Assembly: GCF_001984155.1 (NCBI RefSeq)
Contig: NZ_MTQO01000053.1
Coordinates: 496,001 to 560,000, forward strand
DNA length: 64,000 nt
From: Actinosynnema sp. ALI-1.44
GTDB lineage: Bacteria > Actinomycetota > Actinomycetes > Mycobacteriales > Pseudonocardiaceae
Reading direction: 5' to 3'
In this document: in pieces, positions 18,810-27,123 of the stretch
Numbering within the stretch: the first letter of the stretch is position 1
How the letters are laid out: each line of letters starts with the position of its first letter
The notes under the pieces: generated by a model
What the model was told of the DNA's origin: nothing
Databases searched by the model: none
Seen by the model: the letters and a program-made list of their open reading frames with translations, nothing else
Position numbers and translations under genes: made by a program

Positions 18810-19615
18810 TCGATCTGGGCGCACCCGTGCAACCAAGGCCGATCACGATCTCGGCTCTCGAATTCGACGTCCTGTGGGAGCACTTCGGCTACGAGGACAT
18901 GCCCCTCGTGGTCAAAGTGCCCTCGCCGGGCGCGACGTGGACCGAACGCAAGCAGTTGGTCGACCAGGCGTGGAACGGGCTGGAGCAGCGCGGTCTCGGC
19001 CGCGCGGTCGACCTGAACCCGGGCCTTGAGCGTGCTCTCGGCATCCTGTCCCGGCCCGACCGCGAGGTCGACGGCCGGACGTGGCTGGGCCGCAGTGTCC
19101 GTTTCCTCGCCGCGGCGCGTGAGGAGGAAGCGGTCCTCACGATCCAGGCGGACGACTTCCTGACGTTCCACAGCGTGCCCGCGCAGTCGCTGGCCAGCGT
19201 GGCGACCGGCGTGCTGGCCCCCGTGCCCGCGGGGCCGGGCCAGTCGGTGAACATCAGGGCGGACGACTTCGAAACGGCGGCGAACGGCGCTGGCGGCACG
19301 CAGAAGGGCTTCGAACAGGCCCTGCGCAACCGCGGGATCCGTGAGGACGACGTCCAGACGCTGGTCACGATGATCAAGGACGTGGTGGCGACGGGGAACT
19401 TCGGTGCCGCGGCCCGCGACAAGTGGGGCAAGAGGCACCGCGCGGAGCGCGTGGTGGCCTTCTTCGACACCGAGGACGGCCGCTACCTCCAGGTCCGCAA
19501 GCCATCGGGCGACGGCAGCGCGTGGACGACGATCTCCCCGGCCGACACCCGCCGCCTGACCCACCAGGTCGAGCAGCTGCTCGGTGAGATCGTCCGCGAA
19601 GCTGAGAGCAGGTAG
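18806..19615 (+). CDS. EspG-family ESX secretion chaperone
   Basis: EspG proteins bind PE-PPE dimers in the cytosol and deliver them to the ESX secretion machine. The 269-residue product begins ITISALEFDVLWEHFG and contains AAREEEAVLTIQ and a C-terminal VVAFFDTEDGRYL-type strand, as in actinobacterial EspG-like proteins. GTG 18806 overlaps the PPE-like stop by four bases. No EccB/C/D/E or mycosin genes are near, so the cassette must use a secretion apparatus encoded elsewhere. Confidence 0.8.
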   Translation: MIDLGAPVQPRPITISALEFDVLWEHFGYEDMPLVVKVPSPGATWTERKQLVDQAWNGLEQRGLGRAVDLNPGLERALGILSRPDREVDGRTWLGRSVRFLAAAREEEAVLTIQADDFLTFHSVPAQSLASVATGVLAPVPAGPGQSVNIRADDFETAANGAGGTQKGFEQALRNRGIREDDVQTLVTMIKDVVATGNFGAAARDKWGKRHRAERVVAFFDTEDGRYLQVRKPSGDGSAWTTISPADTRRLTHQVEQLLGEIVREAESR

Positions 19616-20004
19616 TGCCCCGCAAACCCGTCGACCCGCACGAGCTCCGCTCCGCTGTGGCTGCGGTGATGCCATGGCTCACCGACCAGACAGACGAGAA
19701 ACCCGCACGGCCGATCCTCGCGTCGGCCGTGCGGGCCAGTCTGCGCACGCTCGAGCAGATCGCCCCGGGGCACACCGTGGAGGTCCGCGTCCCGCCCTTC
19801 GCGGCCGTCCAGTGCATCCCCGGCCCCCGGCACACCCGCGGCACCCCGCCGAACGTGATCGAAACCGACCCGCGCACCTGGCTGGAACTGGCGACCGGCC
19901 TGCTGACGTGGACCGACGGCGTCGAGTCGGCCAGGGTCTCCGCGTCCGGCACACGAGCGGATCTCAGCGGACTGCTGCCGATCGTGCGGAACGTGGGCCA
20001 GTAG
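19615..20004 (+). CDS. Sterol carrier protein-like (SCP-3 type) protein
   Basis: This small 129-residue protein matches the bacterial sterol-carrier-like family often found just upstream of purF in Actinobacteria. Recognisable parts are an N-terminal helix, VEVRVPPFAAVQC, the NVIETDPRTWLELATG core and a C-terminal GLLPIV. Lipid binding is assumed from the fold and not shown. GTG 19615 overlaps the last base of the EspG stop, so it is likely co-transcribed with the ESX cassette. Confidence 0.78.
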   Translation: MPRKPVDPHELRSAVAAVMPWLTDQTDEKPARPILASAVRASLRTLEQIAPGHTVEVRVPPFAAVQCIPGPRHTRGTPPNVIETDPRTWLELATGLLTWTDGVESARVSASGTRADLSGLLPIVRNVGQ

Positions 20005-20080
20005 GCCGGTAGGGCGGAAACGGGATCTCGAAAGTGGGGCGCACCACAGCCGGATGGTCCGAACGGGTGGTGGCGCCATC

Positions 20081-20086
20081 TACACT
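20081..20086 (+). promoter_or_regulatory. Candidate -10 element (TACACT) of purF
   Basis: TACACT lies 38 bases before the purF GTG in the 120-base gap after the SCP-like gene, and AGGGAG follows as ribosome binding site. The -35 is weak. I see no purine riboswitch or PurR-type palindrome here. Confidence 0.35.
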
Positions 20087-20124
20087 GGAGGTCAGCCTGC
20101 ATTCGTCCCCAGGGAGCGCTTCGC

Positions 20125-21660
20125 GTGGTCACCGACCAGTCGGACCAGTCAGCCCCGCACGCCGGCACCGTCGACGAGGAACCTCGCGAGGAATGCGGCG
20201 TCTTCGGAGTCTGGGCCCCCGGTGAGGAAGTCGCCAAACTCACCTACTACGGGCTGTACGCGCTGCAGCACCGCGGTCAGGAAGCGGCCGGCATCTCCGT
20301 CGCCGACGGCCAGCAAGTCGTCGTGTTCAAGGATCTCGGCCTGGTCAGCCAGGTGTTCGACGAGCAGATCCTGCACTCGCTCAGGGGCCACGTGGCCGTC
20401 GGCCACTGCCGGTACTCCACGACCGGGTCGAGCACGTGGGAGAACGCCCAGCCGACGTTCCGCACCACGGCCAGCGGCAAGAGCCTCTCGCTCGGCCACA
20501 ACGGCAACCTGGTGAACACCGCCGAGCTGCTGGAGCGCTCCGAGCGCGCGGGCATCACCACCAAGAACGGTGCCACCACCGACTCCGACCTGGTCTGTGG
20601 CCTGCTGGCCGCGTACGCCGCGGGCGACGTCAGCATCGAGCAGGCCGCGATGGAGCTGCTGCCCACGTTGCGGGGCGCGTTCTGCCTGGTCTTCTCCGAC
20701 GAGTCCACGCTGTACGCGGCGCGCGACCCGCACGGCGTGCATCCGCTTGTCCTCGGCCGCCTCGAGCGTGGCTGGGTCGTCGCGAGCGAGACGGCTGCGT
20801 TGGACATCTGTGGCGCTTCGTTCGTGCGTGAGGTCGAGCCCGGTGAGCTCCTGGCGATCGACGAGAACGGCCTGAGGTCGTCCCGGTTCGCCGTGCCGGA
20901 GCCCAAGGGCTGCGTGTTCGAGTACGTCTACCTGGCCAGGCCGGACACCACCATCTCCGGTCGCAGCGTGCACGCCACCCGCGTGGAGATCGGCCGCAGG
21001 CTGGCCACCGAGCACCCGGCCGAAGCCGACCTGGTGATCCCCGTGCCGGAGTCGGGCACGCCCGCCGCGGTCGGGTACGCGCAGGCGTCCGGCATCCCGT
21101 ACGGCATGGGCCTGGTCAAGAACGCCTACGTCGGCCGGACGTTCATCCAGCCGTCGCAGACCATCCGGCAGCTGGGCATCCGGCTCAAGCTCAACCCGTT
21201 GCGCGACGTCATCCGCGGCAAGCGGCTCGTCGTGGTGGACGACTCGATCGTGCGCGGCAACACGCAGCGCGCGCTGGTGCGGATGCTGCGTGAGGCCGGG
21301 GCGCTGGAGGTGCACGTCCGGATCGCGTCGCCGCCGGTGAAGTGGCCGTGCTTCTACGGCATCGACTTCGCCTCACGGGCCGAGCTGATCGCCAACGGCC
21401 TCGACTTCGACGGCGTCCGCCGCTCGATCGGCGCGGACTCGCTCGGCTACATCTCGCTGGAGAGCATGGTCGCCGCGACCGAGCAGCCGCGCAGCCGGCT
21501 GTGCGCGGCGTGCTTCGACGGCCACTACCCGATCGAACTGCCCGGGTCGGCGTTGATCGGCAAACACCTGCTGGAGAGCGTGGAGAAAGGTGTCGCCGGG
21601 GCGGCGACCCCTGTTCTGGTCAACGGGTACGGTGCCGAGGACGCCTTGCAGCGTCCCTGA
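20125..21660 (+). CDS. purF: Amidophosphoribosyltransferase
   Basis: PurF catalyses the first committed step of purine synthesis, PRPP plus glutamine to phosphoribosylamine. The 511-residue precursor has a 23-residue leader before the N-terminal-nucleophile Cys24 (EECGVFGV). That leader is presumably removed, as in Bacillus-type enzymes. The PRPP loop is VVVDDSIVRGNT, and CAAC near the C-terminus fits the iron-sulfur ligands of this type. GTG 20125 has AGGGAG nine bases upstream. purM follows after 36 bases. Confidence 0.97.
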   Translation: MVTDQSDQSAPHAGTVDEEPREECGVFGVWAPGEEVAKLTYYGLYALQHRGQEAAGISVADGQQVVVFKDLGLVSQVFDEQILHSLRGHVAVGHCRYSTTGSSTWENAQPTFRTTASGKSLSLGHNGNLVNTAELLERSERAGITTKNGATTDSDLVCGLLAAYAAGDVSIEQAAMELLPTLRGAFCLVFSDESTLYAARDPHGVHPLVLGRLERGWVVASETAALDICGASFVREVEPGELLAIDENGLRSSRFAVPEPKGCVFEYVYLARPDTTISGRSVHATRVEIGRRLATEHPAEADLVIPVPESGTPAAVGYAQASGIPYGMGLVKNAYVGRTFIQPSQTIRQLGIRLKLNPLRDVIRGKRLVVVDDSIVRGNTQRALVRMLREAGALEVHVRIASPPVKWPCFYGIDFASRAELIANGLDFDGVRRSIGADSLGYISLESMVAATEQPRSRLCAACFDGHYPIELPGSALIGKHLLESVEKGVAGAATPVLVNGYGAEDALQRP

Positions 21661-21696
21661 GTTGCCGTGACCACATGACAAGAGGATGACCGCTCG

Positions 21697-22746
21697 GTGA
21701 TGACACAGCATGACGCTGGCTCGACCAAGACCGCGGCGGAGCACATCCAGAAGCTCAAGCCGTGGGCGGAGAAGGCGTCCCGGTCGGAGGTGCTGTCCGT
21801 AGTCGGCGGGTTCGCCGGGCTGTTCAAGCTCAAGCTGGACCGCTGGCGTGAGCCGGTGCTGGCGTCGGCGACCGAGGGTGTCGGTACGAAGATCGCTGTG
21901 GCGCAGGCGATGGACCTGCACGACACGATCGGCATGGACCTCGTCGCGATGGTGGTCGACGACCTGGTGGTGTGCGGCGCGGAGCCGCTGTTCCTGGAGA
22001 ACTACATCGCCACGGGCAAGATCAACCCGGACCGGATCGCGGCGCTGGTCAAGGGGATCTCGGACGGCTGCGTCAAGGCGGGCTGCGCGCTGCTCGGCGG
22101 GGAGACCGCGGAACGGCCGGGCCTGATGCCGGAGGAGGACTACGACATCTCCGCGACCGGCGTCGGCGTGGTCGAAGCGGACAACATCCTCGGCGCGGAA
22201 CGGGTCCGGCCAGGAGACGTGGTGATCGGCCTCGCCTCGTCCGGCCTGCACTCCAACGGTTACTCGTTGGCCCGCAAGGTGTTGCTGGAGATAGCCAGGA
22301 TGCCGCTGGAAGGCCACGTCGAGGAGTTCGGCCGCACCCTGGGCGAGGAACTGCTCGAGCCGACCAGGATCTACGCCAGGGACTGCCTCGCCCTCGCGGC
22401 GGAGACCGACGTCCGGACATTCGCGCACATCACGGGCGGCGGCCTGGTGGCCAACCTGGCCCGCGTGATCCCCCAGGGCCTGACCGCCGTGCTCGACCGA
22501 GGCGCGTGGACGCCCGCACCGGTGTTCGGCCTCATCGGCCGCCGAGGCCGGGTCGAACGCGACGAACTCGAGCGCACGTTCAACATGGGCATCGGCATGG
22601 TCGCGGTGCTCAGCCCGGACGACATCGACCGCGCACTGGCGATCCTGACCGCCCGGCACATGCCCGCGTGGGTGATCGGCGAGGTAGAAGTGGCCGACCC
22701 GGACAGCCCGCTGGCGATCCTGCGCGGCGACCACCCGAGGTTCTAA
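21697..22746 (+). CDS. purM: Phosphoribosylformylglycinamidine cyclo-ligase
   Basis: AIR synthetase cyclises FGAM to AIR with ATP. The 349-residue product shows the ATP-binding ATEGVGTK motif, DLVVCGAEPL, GGETAE and the HITGGGL segment, as expected for PurM. GTG 21697 and ATG 21700 are adjacent starts; GAGGA lies upstream. It follows purF closely and is likely co-transcribed. Confidence 0.97.
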   Translation: MMTQHDAGSTKTAAEHIQKLKPWAEKASRSEVLSVVGGFAGLFKLKLDRWREPVLASATEGVGTKIAVAQAMDLHDTIGMDLVAMVVDDLVVCGAEPLFLENYIATGKINPDRIAALVKGISDGCVKAGCALLGGETAERPGLMPEEDYDISATGVGVVEADNILGAERVRPGDVVIGLASSGLHSNGYSLARKVLLEIARMPLEGHVEEFGRTLGEELLEPTRIYARDCLALAAETDVRTFAHITGGGLVANLARVIPQGLTAVLDRGAWTPAPVFGLIGRRGRVERDELERTFNMGIGMVAVLSPDDIDRALAILTARHMPAWVIGEVEVADPDSPLAILRGDHPRF

Positions 22747-22786
22747 AGCATTCGCATCGAGGGCCCTGGCGCGTCACACTGGGGAC

Positions 22787-23215
22787 ATGGCTGAGAACTT
22801 GTTCGTGACGGGTGCGCTGGTGATTCCAGCGGCCGAGTTGCGGATGCGCTTCTCTCGGTCGTCCGGGCCAGGTGGGCAAGGGGTGAACACCACGGACAGC
22901 CGAGTGGAGCTGTCGTTCGACGTGGCGACCTCACCGTCCATTCCGGACACACTGCGACCCCGCATGCTCGAACGCCTCGACCGGCGGCTCGTGAACGGAG
23001 TGGTGACGGTCGCGGCGAGTGAGTTCCGTGCCCAACTGGCCAACCGCCAGGCAGCACGCGACCGCCTCGCAGCCCTGCTGCGCAGCGCGGCACAGGCACC
23101 GCCGCCCCAACGCCGCCCGGTCAAGCCGACTCGGGCGATGAAGGAGCGGCGGCTGGCCAGCAAGCGCCACCGCAGTGCGAAGAAGCAGTCGCGTCGCGCG
23201 ACGTTCAGCGACTGA
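22787..23215 (+). CDS. arfB: Alternative ribosome-rescue hydrolase (ArfB-like)
   Basis: This 142-residue protein has the class I release-factor catalytic motif GGQ (29-31, in SSGPGGQGVNTTDSRVEL) without a codon-recognition domain. It carries a strongly basic C-terminal tail (RRLASKRHRSAKKQSRR) like the tail that ArfB/YaeJ puts into the empty mRNA channel. It would free stalled ribosomes by hydrolysing peptidyl-tRNA. ATG 22787 has CACACT six bases upstream and could be leaderless. It converges on the response-regulator gene. Confidence 0.9.
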   Translation: MAENLFVTGALVIPAAELRMRFSRSSGPGGQGVNTTDSRVELSFDVATSPSIPDTLRPRMLERLDRRLVNGVVTVAASEFRAQLANRQAARDRLAALLRSAAQAPPPQRRPVKPTRAMKERRLASKRHRSAKKQSRRATFSD

Positions 23216-23237
23216 CAGCGGCCTCGCCTGGCCGGAT

Positions 23238-23903
23238 TCAGATCCAGCGGTAGCGGCGTTCGGGCCGTCCGGTTCCGCCGTAGCGCAACGTCACGTCGGC
23301 CTTGCCGGATTCGGTGAAGTGTTCGAGGTAGCGGCGCGCCGACACCCGGGACAACTCCGTCAGCTGGGCGCATTCCGACGCGGACAGGCCCTGCGGGTGT
23401 TGCCGCAGCACACGGGAGACCAGCTCGGCGGTCTGGTCGGTGAGGCCTTTCGGCAGGGTGGACGCGCCACGCGGCCGTGCGCCGAACACCTGGTCCACGT
23501 CGGCCTGACCGGCCACCGCGAGCCGGTCGAGCCGCTCGTGCAGGGTGGCGAAGTGCCGCAGTTGGTCGAACAGCGCCGAGTAGGAGAACGGTTTGATCAG
23601 GTAGTGCAGGACGCCGCCGCGCATCGCCCGCCGCACTGTGTCCACGTCGTTGGCCGCGCTGATCACGATGACGTCCGTGTCACCCTGGCTGGACCGGAGT
23701 TCCTGCAGCACCGTGAGTCCGTCCATGTCGGGCAGGTAGATGTCCAGCAGGACGAGGTCCGGGCGCAGGTCCCGGGCCGCGTGCAGCGCGTCCGCGCCGG
23801 TGTGCGCGACGCCGACCACTTCGAAGCCGGGCGTGCGCGTGACGTATCCACTGTGGACCTTGGCGACCATGAAGTCGTCGTCGACGACGAGGACTCTGAT
23901 CAT
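23238..23903 (-). CDS. CitB/DcuR-type response regulator
   Basis: This 221-residue regulator has an N-terminal receiver (phosphorylatable Asp54 in VLLDIYLPD, LIKPF Lys switch) and a C-terminal helix-turn-helix region (about 150-215, SASECAQLTELSRVSARRYL) as in CitB/DpiA/DcuR regulators of carboxylate use. ATG 23903 overlaps the kinase stop by four bases. It is expected to control the divergent tctCBA genes. Confidence 0.9.
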   Translation of the reverse strand: MIRVLVVDDDFMVAKVHSGYVTRTPGFEVVGVAHTGADALHAARDLRPDLVLLDIYLPDMDGLTVLQELRSSQGDTDVIVISAANDVDTVRRAMRGGVLHYLIKPFSYSALFDQLRHFATLHERLDRLAVAGQADVDQVFGARPRGASTLPKGLTDQTAELVSRVLRQHPQGLSASECAQLTELSRVSARRYLEHFTESGKADVTLRYGGTGRPERRYRWI

Positions 23904-25510
23904 CGCGGCACCATCGCGGTGAACACGGCGCCCCCTTCGTTGTGCACGTCGATCCAGCCCTGCCTGCGGATGCACGTCTGACGCGCCAGCGCCAGCCCGA
24001 GACCGCGCTTGCCGCCTTCTTCCGCCGCTTTCGTGGTGAACCCGTTGCGGAACACCTCACGCGCGATCTCCGGCGCCACACCCGGCCCGGAATCCCGCAC
24101 CACGACGCGGATCGCGTCGTCGAGTTCGTTGATGTCCACCTCGATCCACCCGTCCCGCGCGCCACCCGAAGCAGTCAAACCCAGCGCGTCGACCGCGTTG
24201 TCGACCAGGTTTCCCAGCACCGTGACCAGGTCCGCGGACAGTGCCGAATCTACTTCGGACAACCGGCTGCCCGCCGACAACCGCAGGCCGACGCCGTGCT
24301 CGGCGGCCACGCTCGCCTTGGCGATCAGCAGCGCGGCCACCGCCGAGTCCTCGATCCGGGCGCTCACCTCCGCGTGCCACTGCTGCTGGGTGTTGGACAC
24401 CGTGGTGATGAACTGGCGGACCTCGTCGTACTCGCCGAGTTCGATCAGGCCGGAGATGGTGTGCAGGCGGTTGGAGAACTCGTGTGCCTGTGCGCGCAGC
24501 GTGTCCGTGGTGTTCTGGGTCGCGGCGAGTTCGTTCTGCAACGCGACCATCTCGGTGCGGTCGCGCATGGTCACGACCGAGCCGATCGTCTTGTCGTGCA
24601 GCGAGATCGGCATCCGGTTCATCGTCAGCACGCGGCCGCGGCGCAACACGATCTGGTCGGCGCCTTCCGCGCGGCCGGTCAGCACGTCCGTCATCCGTTC
24701 GTTGAAGTCCAAATCGGACACGGAGCTGCCGACGCTGTCCGCCGGGATCGACAGCAGGGTCTTCGCGTGGTCGTTGACCAGCACGATCCGGTTGGCGCCG
24801 TCGAGGCCGACCACACCTTCCCTGATCCCGTGCAGCATGGCCTCGCGCTGTTCGACGAGCGAGGTGATCTCGGCAGGCTCCAGCCCGAGCGTCTGCTTCT
24901 TCACGCGCTGGGCCAGCAGGAGCGAGCCGAACACACCGAGCACAGTGGCCAGTCCGAGCGCGACGAGCGCGTCGGTCGGCGACTCGATGATCCCGGCGAA
25001 GAACCCCGGTGTCTCCACGCTGACCGCGGCGATGCCGATCACGTGGCTCCCGTTGTCCATCACGGGCACGTGCGCGACGAGCGAGTCGCCGACGACACCG
25101 ACCCACGAGCGCCCGGTGGCGATGGTGCTCGACCCGACGGCCAGCTCCGACCCGGTCAGCCCCGGAGTTGTCGCGCTCACCACGGTCAGGTCGGGACGGG
25201 CCAGCACGACCAGGTCAGCGCCGGAAAATCCGCGTGCGGTCTCCGTGAACGACGGCAGCTGCTGGTAACGCAGCGGGTCGGTCAAGGCACCGGGGATGTC
25301 GTCCTTGGTGCCGGGCCCGGTGTCCGAGCCGCGGATCGTGGGGATGGCGGCCAGGTTCTCGGCGGCCAGCAGCATCCGGCGGCCCTCGACGTCCATGAAG
25401 TTCTCGTTCGACTGGATCGCCGAGAACACCGCGACCGCGGTGAGCAGGGCGACCACGATCACGACCTGCCACGCCAGCAGCTGGCGGGCCAGCGAGCCCT
25501 TGACGCCCAT
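23900..25510 (-). CDS. CitA/DcuS-type sensor histidine kinase
   Basis: This 536-residue membrane kinase has a first helix (about 12-32), an extracytoplasmic PASc-type sensor region (about 33-170), a second helix (about 176-196) and a cytoplasmic PAS domain (about 215-310). A short H-box with HEFSNRLH follows, then a GHKL ATPase with N box (LVDNAVDA) and G boxes (DSGPG, KRGLGLALA). The family senses citrate, fumarate or related carboxylates. ATG 25510 has GAGGAGG five bases upstream. It is coupled to the response regulator and divergent from tctCBA. Confidence 0.92.
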   Translation of the reverse strand: MGVKGSLARQLLAWQVVIVVALLTAVAVFSAIQSNENFMDVEGRRMLLAAENLAAIPTIRGSDTGPGTKDDIPGALTDPLRYQQLPSFTETARGFSGADLVVLARPDLTVVSATTPGLTGSELAVGSSTIATGRSWVGVVGDSLVAHVPVMDNGSHVIGIAAVSVETPGFFAGIIESPTDALVALGLATVLGVFGSLLLAQRVKKQTLGLEPAEITSLVEQREAMLHGIREGVVGLDGANRIVLVNDHAKTLLSIPADSVGSSVSDLDFNERMTDVLTGRAEGADQIVLRRGRVLTMNRMPISLHDKTIGSVVTMRDRTEMVALQNELAATQNTTDTLRAQAHEFSNRLHTISGLIELGEYDEVRQFITTVSNTQQQWHAEVSARIEDSAVAALLIAKASVAAEHGVGLRLSAGSRLSEVDSALSADLVTVLGNLVDNAVDALGLTASGGARDGWIEVDINELDDAIRVVVRDSGPGVAPEIAREVFRNGFTTKAAEEGGKRGLGLALARQTCIRRQGWIDVHNEGGAVFTAMVPR

Positions 25511-25621
25511 GCACACCTCCTCGTGAACACAAGGACCGAAACCTTCGATACGCGCCTAAGCGCGACATCACGGTAAACCGCGTGCAACATAAGTCAACGC
25601 TGTCGTCCAGGTCACAGAGAG

Positions 25622-26608
25622 GTGATGATGAAGACGCTGCTGGCCGTGCTCGGTGCGCTCGCCGCCGTGCTGCTGATTCCGCCGCTGCTGAGCTCCGGCA
25701 GCGACGACGACGTGGGTGACCAGGTCCGCGGGCTGCGGGTGCTGGTCCCGAACGCGCCCGGCGGTGGTTACGACATCACGGCGCGCAACGCCGCCAAGGC
25801 GATCGAGGAAGCCGACCTGGCCAGCCGGATCGAGGTGTTCAACCTGCCCGGTGCGGGCGGCACGGTCGGCCTTGGCCGGATCGTGAACGAGCGAGGCAAC
25901 GGCAAGCTCGTGATGTCCATGGGCCTCGGTGTGGTCGGCGCGGTGTACACGAACAAGTCGCCGTCGTCCCTTGCGGACACCACGCCGATCGCCAAGCTGA
26001 TCGAGGAACCCGACATCGTCGTGGTCAGCAAGGATTCGCCCTACAAGGACATCGGCCAGCTGCTGGCGGCGTGGAAGGCCAACCCCGGCCAGATCCCGGT
26101 CGGCGGCGGGTCCCGCGCGGGCGGTCCCGACCACCTCGCGCCGATGCTGATGGCCAAGGCCGCGGGGATGGACCCGAGGCAGGTCAACTACGTGCCGTTC
26201 GACGGCGGCGGTGAGCTGCTGGCGTCGGTGCTCGGCGGCAAGATCGCCTTCGGCGTGTCCGGTATCGGCGAGTACCGCGACCAGATCCAGTCCGGCGACC
26301 TGCGGGTCCTCGCCGTGACGAGCAAGGACCGGCTGGCCGGGGTCACCGCGCCGACGCTGAAGGAGTCGGGTGTGGACGTCGAGTTCACCAACTGGCGCGG
26401 CATCGTCGCGCCGCCCGGGATCAGCACGAACGAGCGCGGCAGGCTGGTCAACCTGTTCACCAGGCTGGCCGGGTCCCCGCAGTGGCGGGAAGTGCTCAAG
26501 CGCAACGGCTGGACCTCGGCGTTCCAGCCCGGTGACGAGTTCGGCAAGTTCCTCGCGGCCGAGAACGACCGGGTCGCGACGACGCTGAAGGAGCTGGGGC
26601 TGGTATGA
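25622..26608 (+). CDS. tctC: Tripartite tricarboxylate transporter substrate-binding protein
   Basis: TctC captures a carboxylate outside the membrane and hands it to TctAB. The product of about 328 residues has an N-terminal hydrophobic segment (about 4-22) that could be a signal anchor. The BUG-family domain follows: VPNAPGGGYD, NLPGAGGTVGLGRI, GGGSRAGGPDH and VPFDGGGE. No lipobox cysteine is seen. GTG 25622 and ATGs at 25625 and 25628 are clustered after GAGAGG. tctB overlaps by four bases. Regulation by the divergent two-component system is likely. Confidence 0.92.
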   Translation: MMMKTLLAVLGALAAVLLIPPLLSSGSDDDVGDQVRGLRVLVPNAPGGGYDITARNAAKAIEEADLASRIEVFNLPGAGGTVGLGRIVNERGNGKLVMSMGLGVVGAVYTNKSPSSLADTTPIAKLIEEPDIVVVSKDSPYKDIGQLLAAWKANPGQIPVGGGSRAGGPDHLAPMLMAKAAGMDPRQVNYVPFDGGGELLASVLGGKIAFGVSGIGEYRDQIQSGDLRVLAVTSKDRLAGVTAPTLKESGVDVEFTNWRGIVAPPGISTNERGRLVNLFTRLAGSPQWREVLKRNGWTSAFQPGDEFGKFLAAENDRVATTLKELGLV

Positions 26609-27123
26609 GCGGGCAAGGGTCCACAGTAGAAAGGCAGCCCTGGTACAAGGAGTACTCGGAGCTGGGGGTCAGCGTGGTGCTGGCCGCGCTGGGTGTGCTC
26701 GTGCTCGTCGACGCGATCAGCATGCCCGCGATCCCGGCGCAGCGCGGCATCGGACCGGACGTGGTGCCGATCGTGGTCGGCGGCGCGCTGATCCTGGTGG
26801 CCGCGTTGCTGGCCAGGGACGTGTTGAGGGGTGGCAAGGGGGAAGCCGAAGGCGGCGAGGACATCGATCTGAGCGCCCCCGGCGACTGGCGGACAGTGTT
26901 GTTGCTGGCCGCGGCTTTCCTGGCGAACGTGGTGCTGATCGGGCCGCTCGGGTTCCCGATCTCCGGCGCGGTGCTGTTCTGGGGGGCGGCGTACGCCTTG
27001 GGGAGCCGTGACTTCGTGCGTGACCCGCTCGTCGCGGCCGGGCTCTCGCTCGTCACCTACTTTGTGTTCAACGACCTGCTCGGGGTGTCGCTGCCGGGCG
27101 GGCCGCTGATGGGAGTGCTGTGA
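26605..27123 (+). CDS. tctB: Tripartite tricarboxylate transporter small membrane subunit
   Basis: This 172-residue protein has about four hydrophobic helices and an acidic cytoplasmic loop (EAEGGEDID), as in TctB. It is the small membrane subunit paired with TctA. Sequence conservation is low in this family; position between tctC and tctA with 4-base overlaps on both sides supports the call. Confidence 0.88.
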   Translation: MSGQGSTVERQPWYKEYSELGVSVVLAALGVLVLVDAISMPAIPAQRGIGPDVVPIVVGGALILVAALLARDVLRGGKGEAEGGEDIDLSAPGDWRTVLLLAAAFLANVVLIGPLGFPISGAVLFWGAAYALGSRDFVRDPLVAAGLSLVTYFVFNDLLGVSLPGGPLMGVL

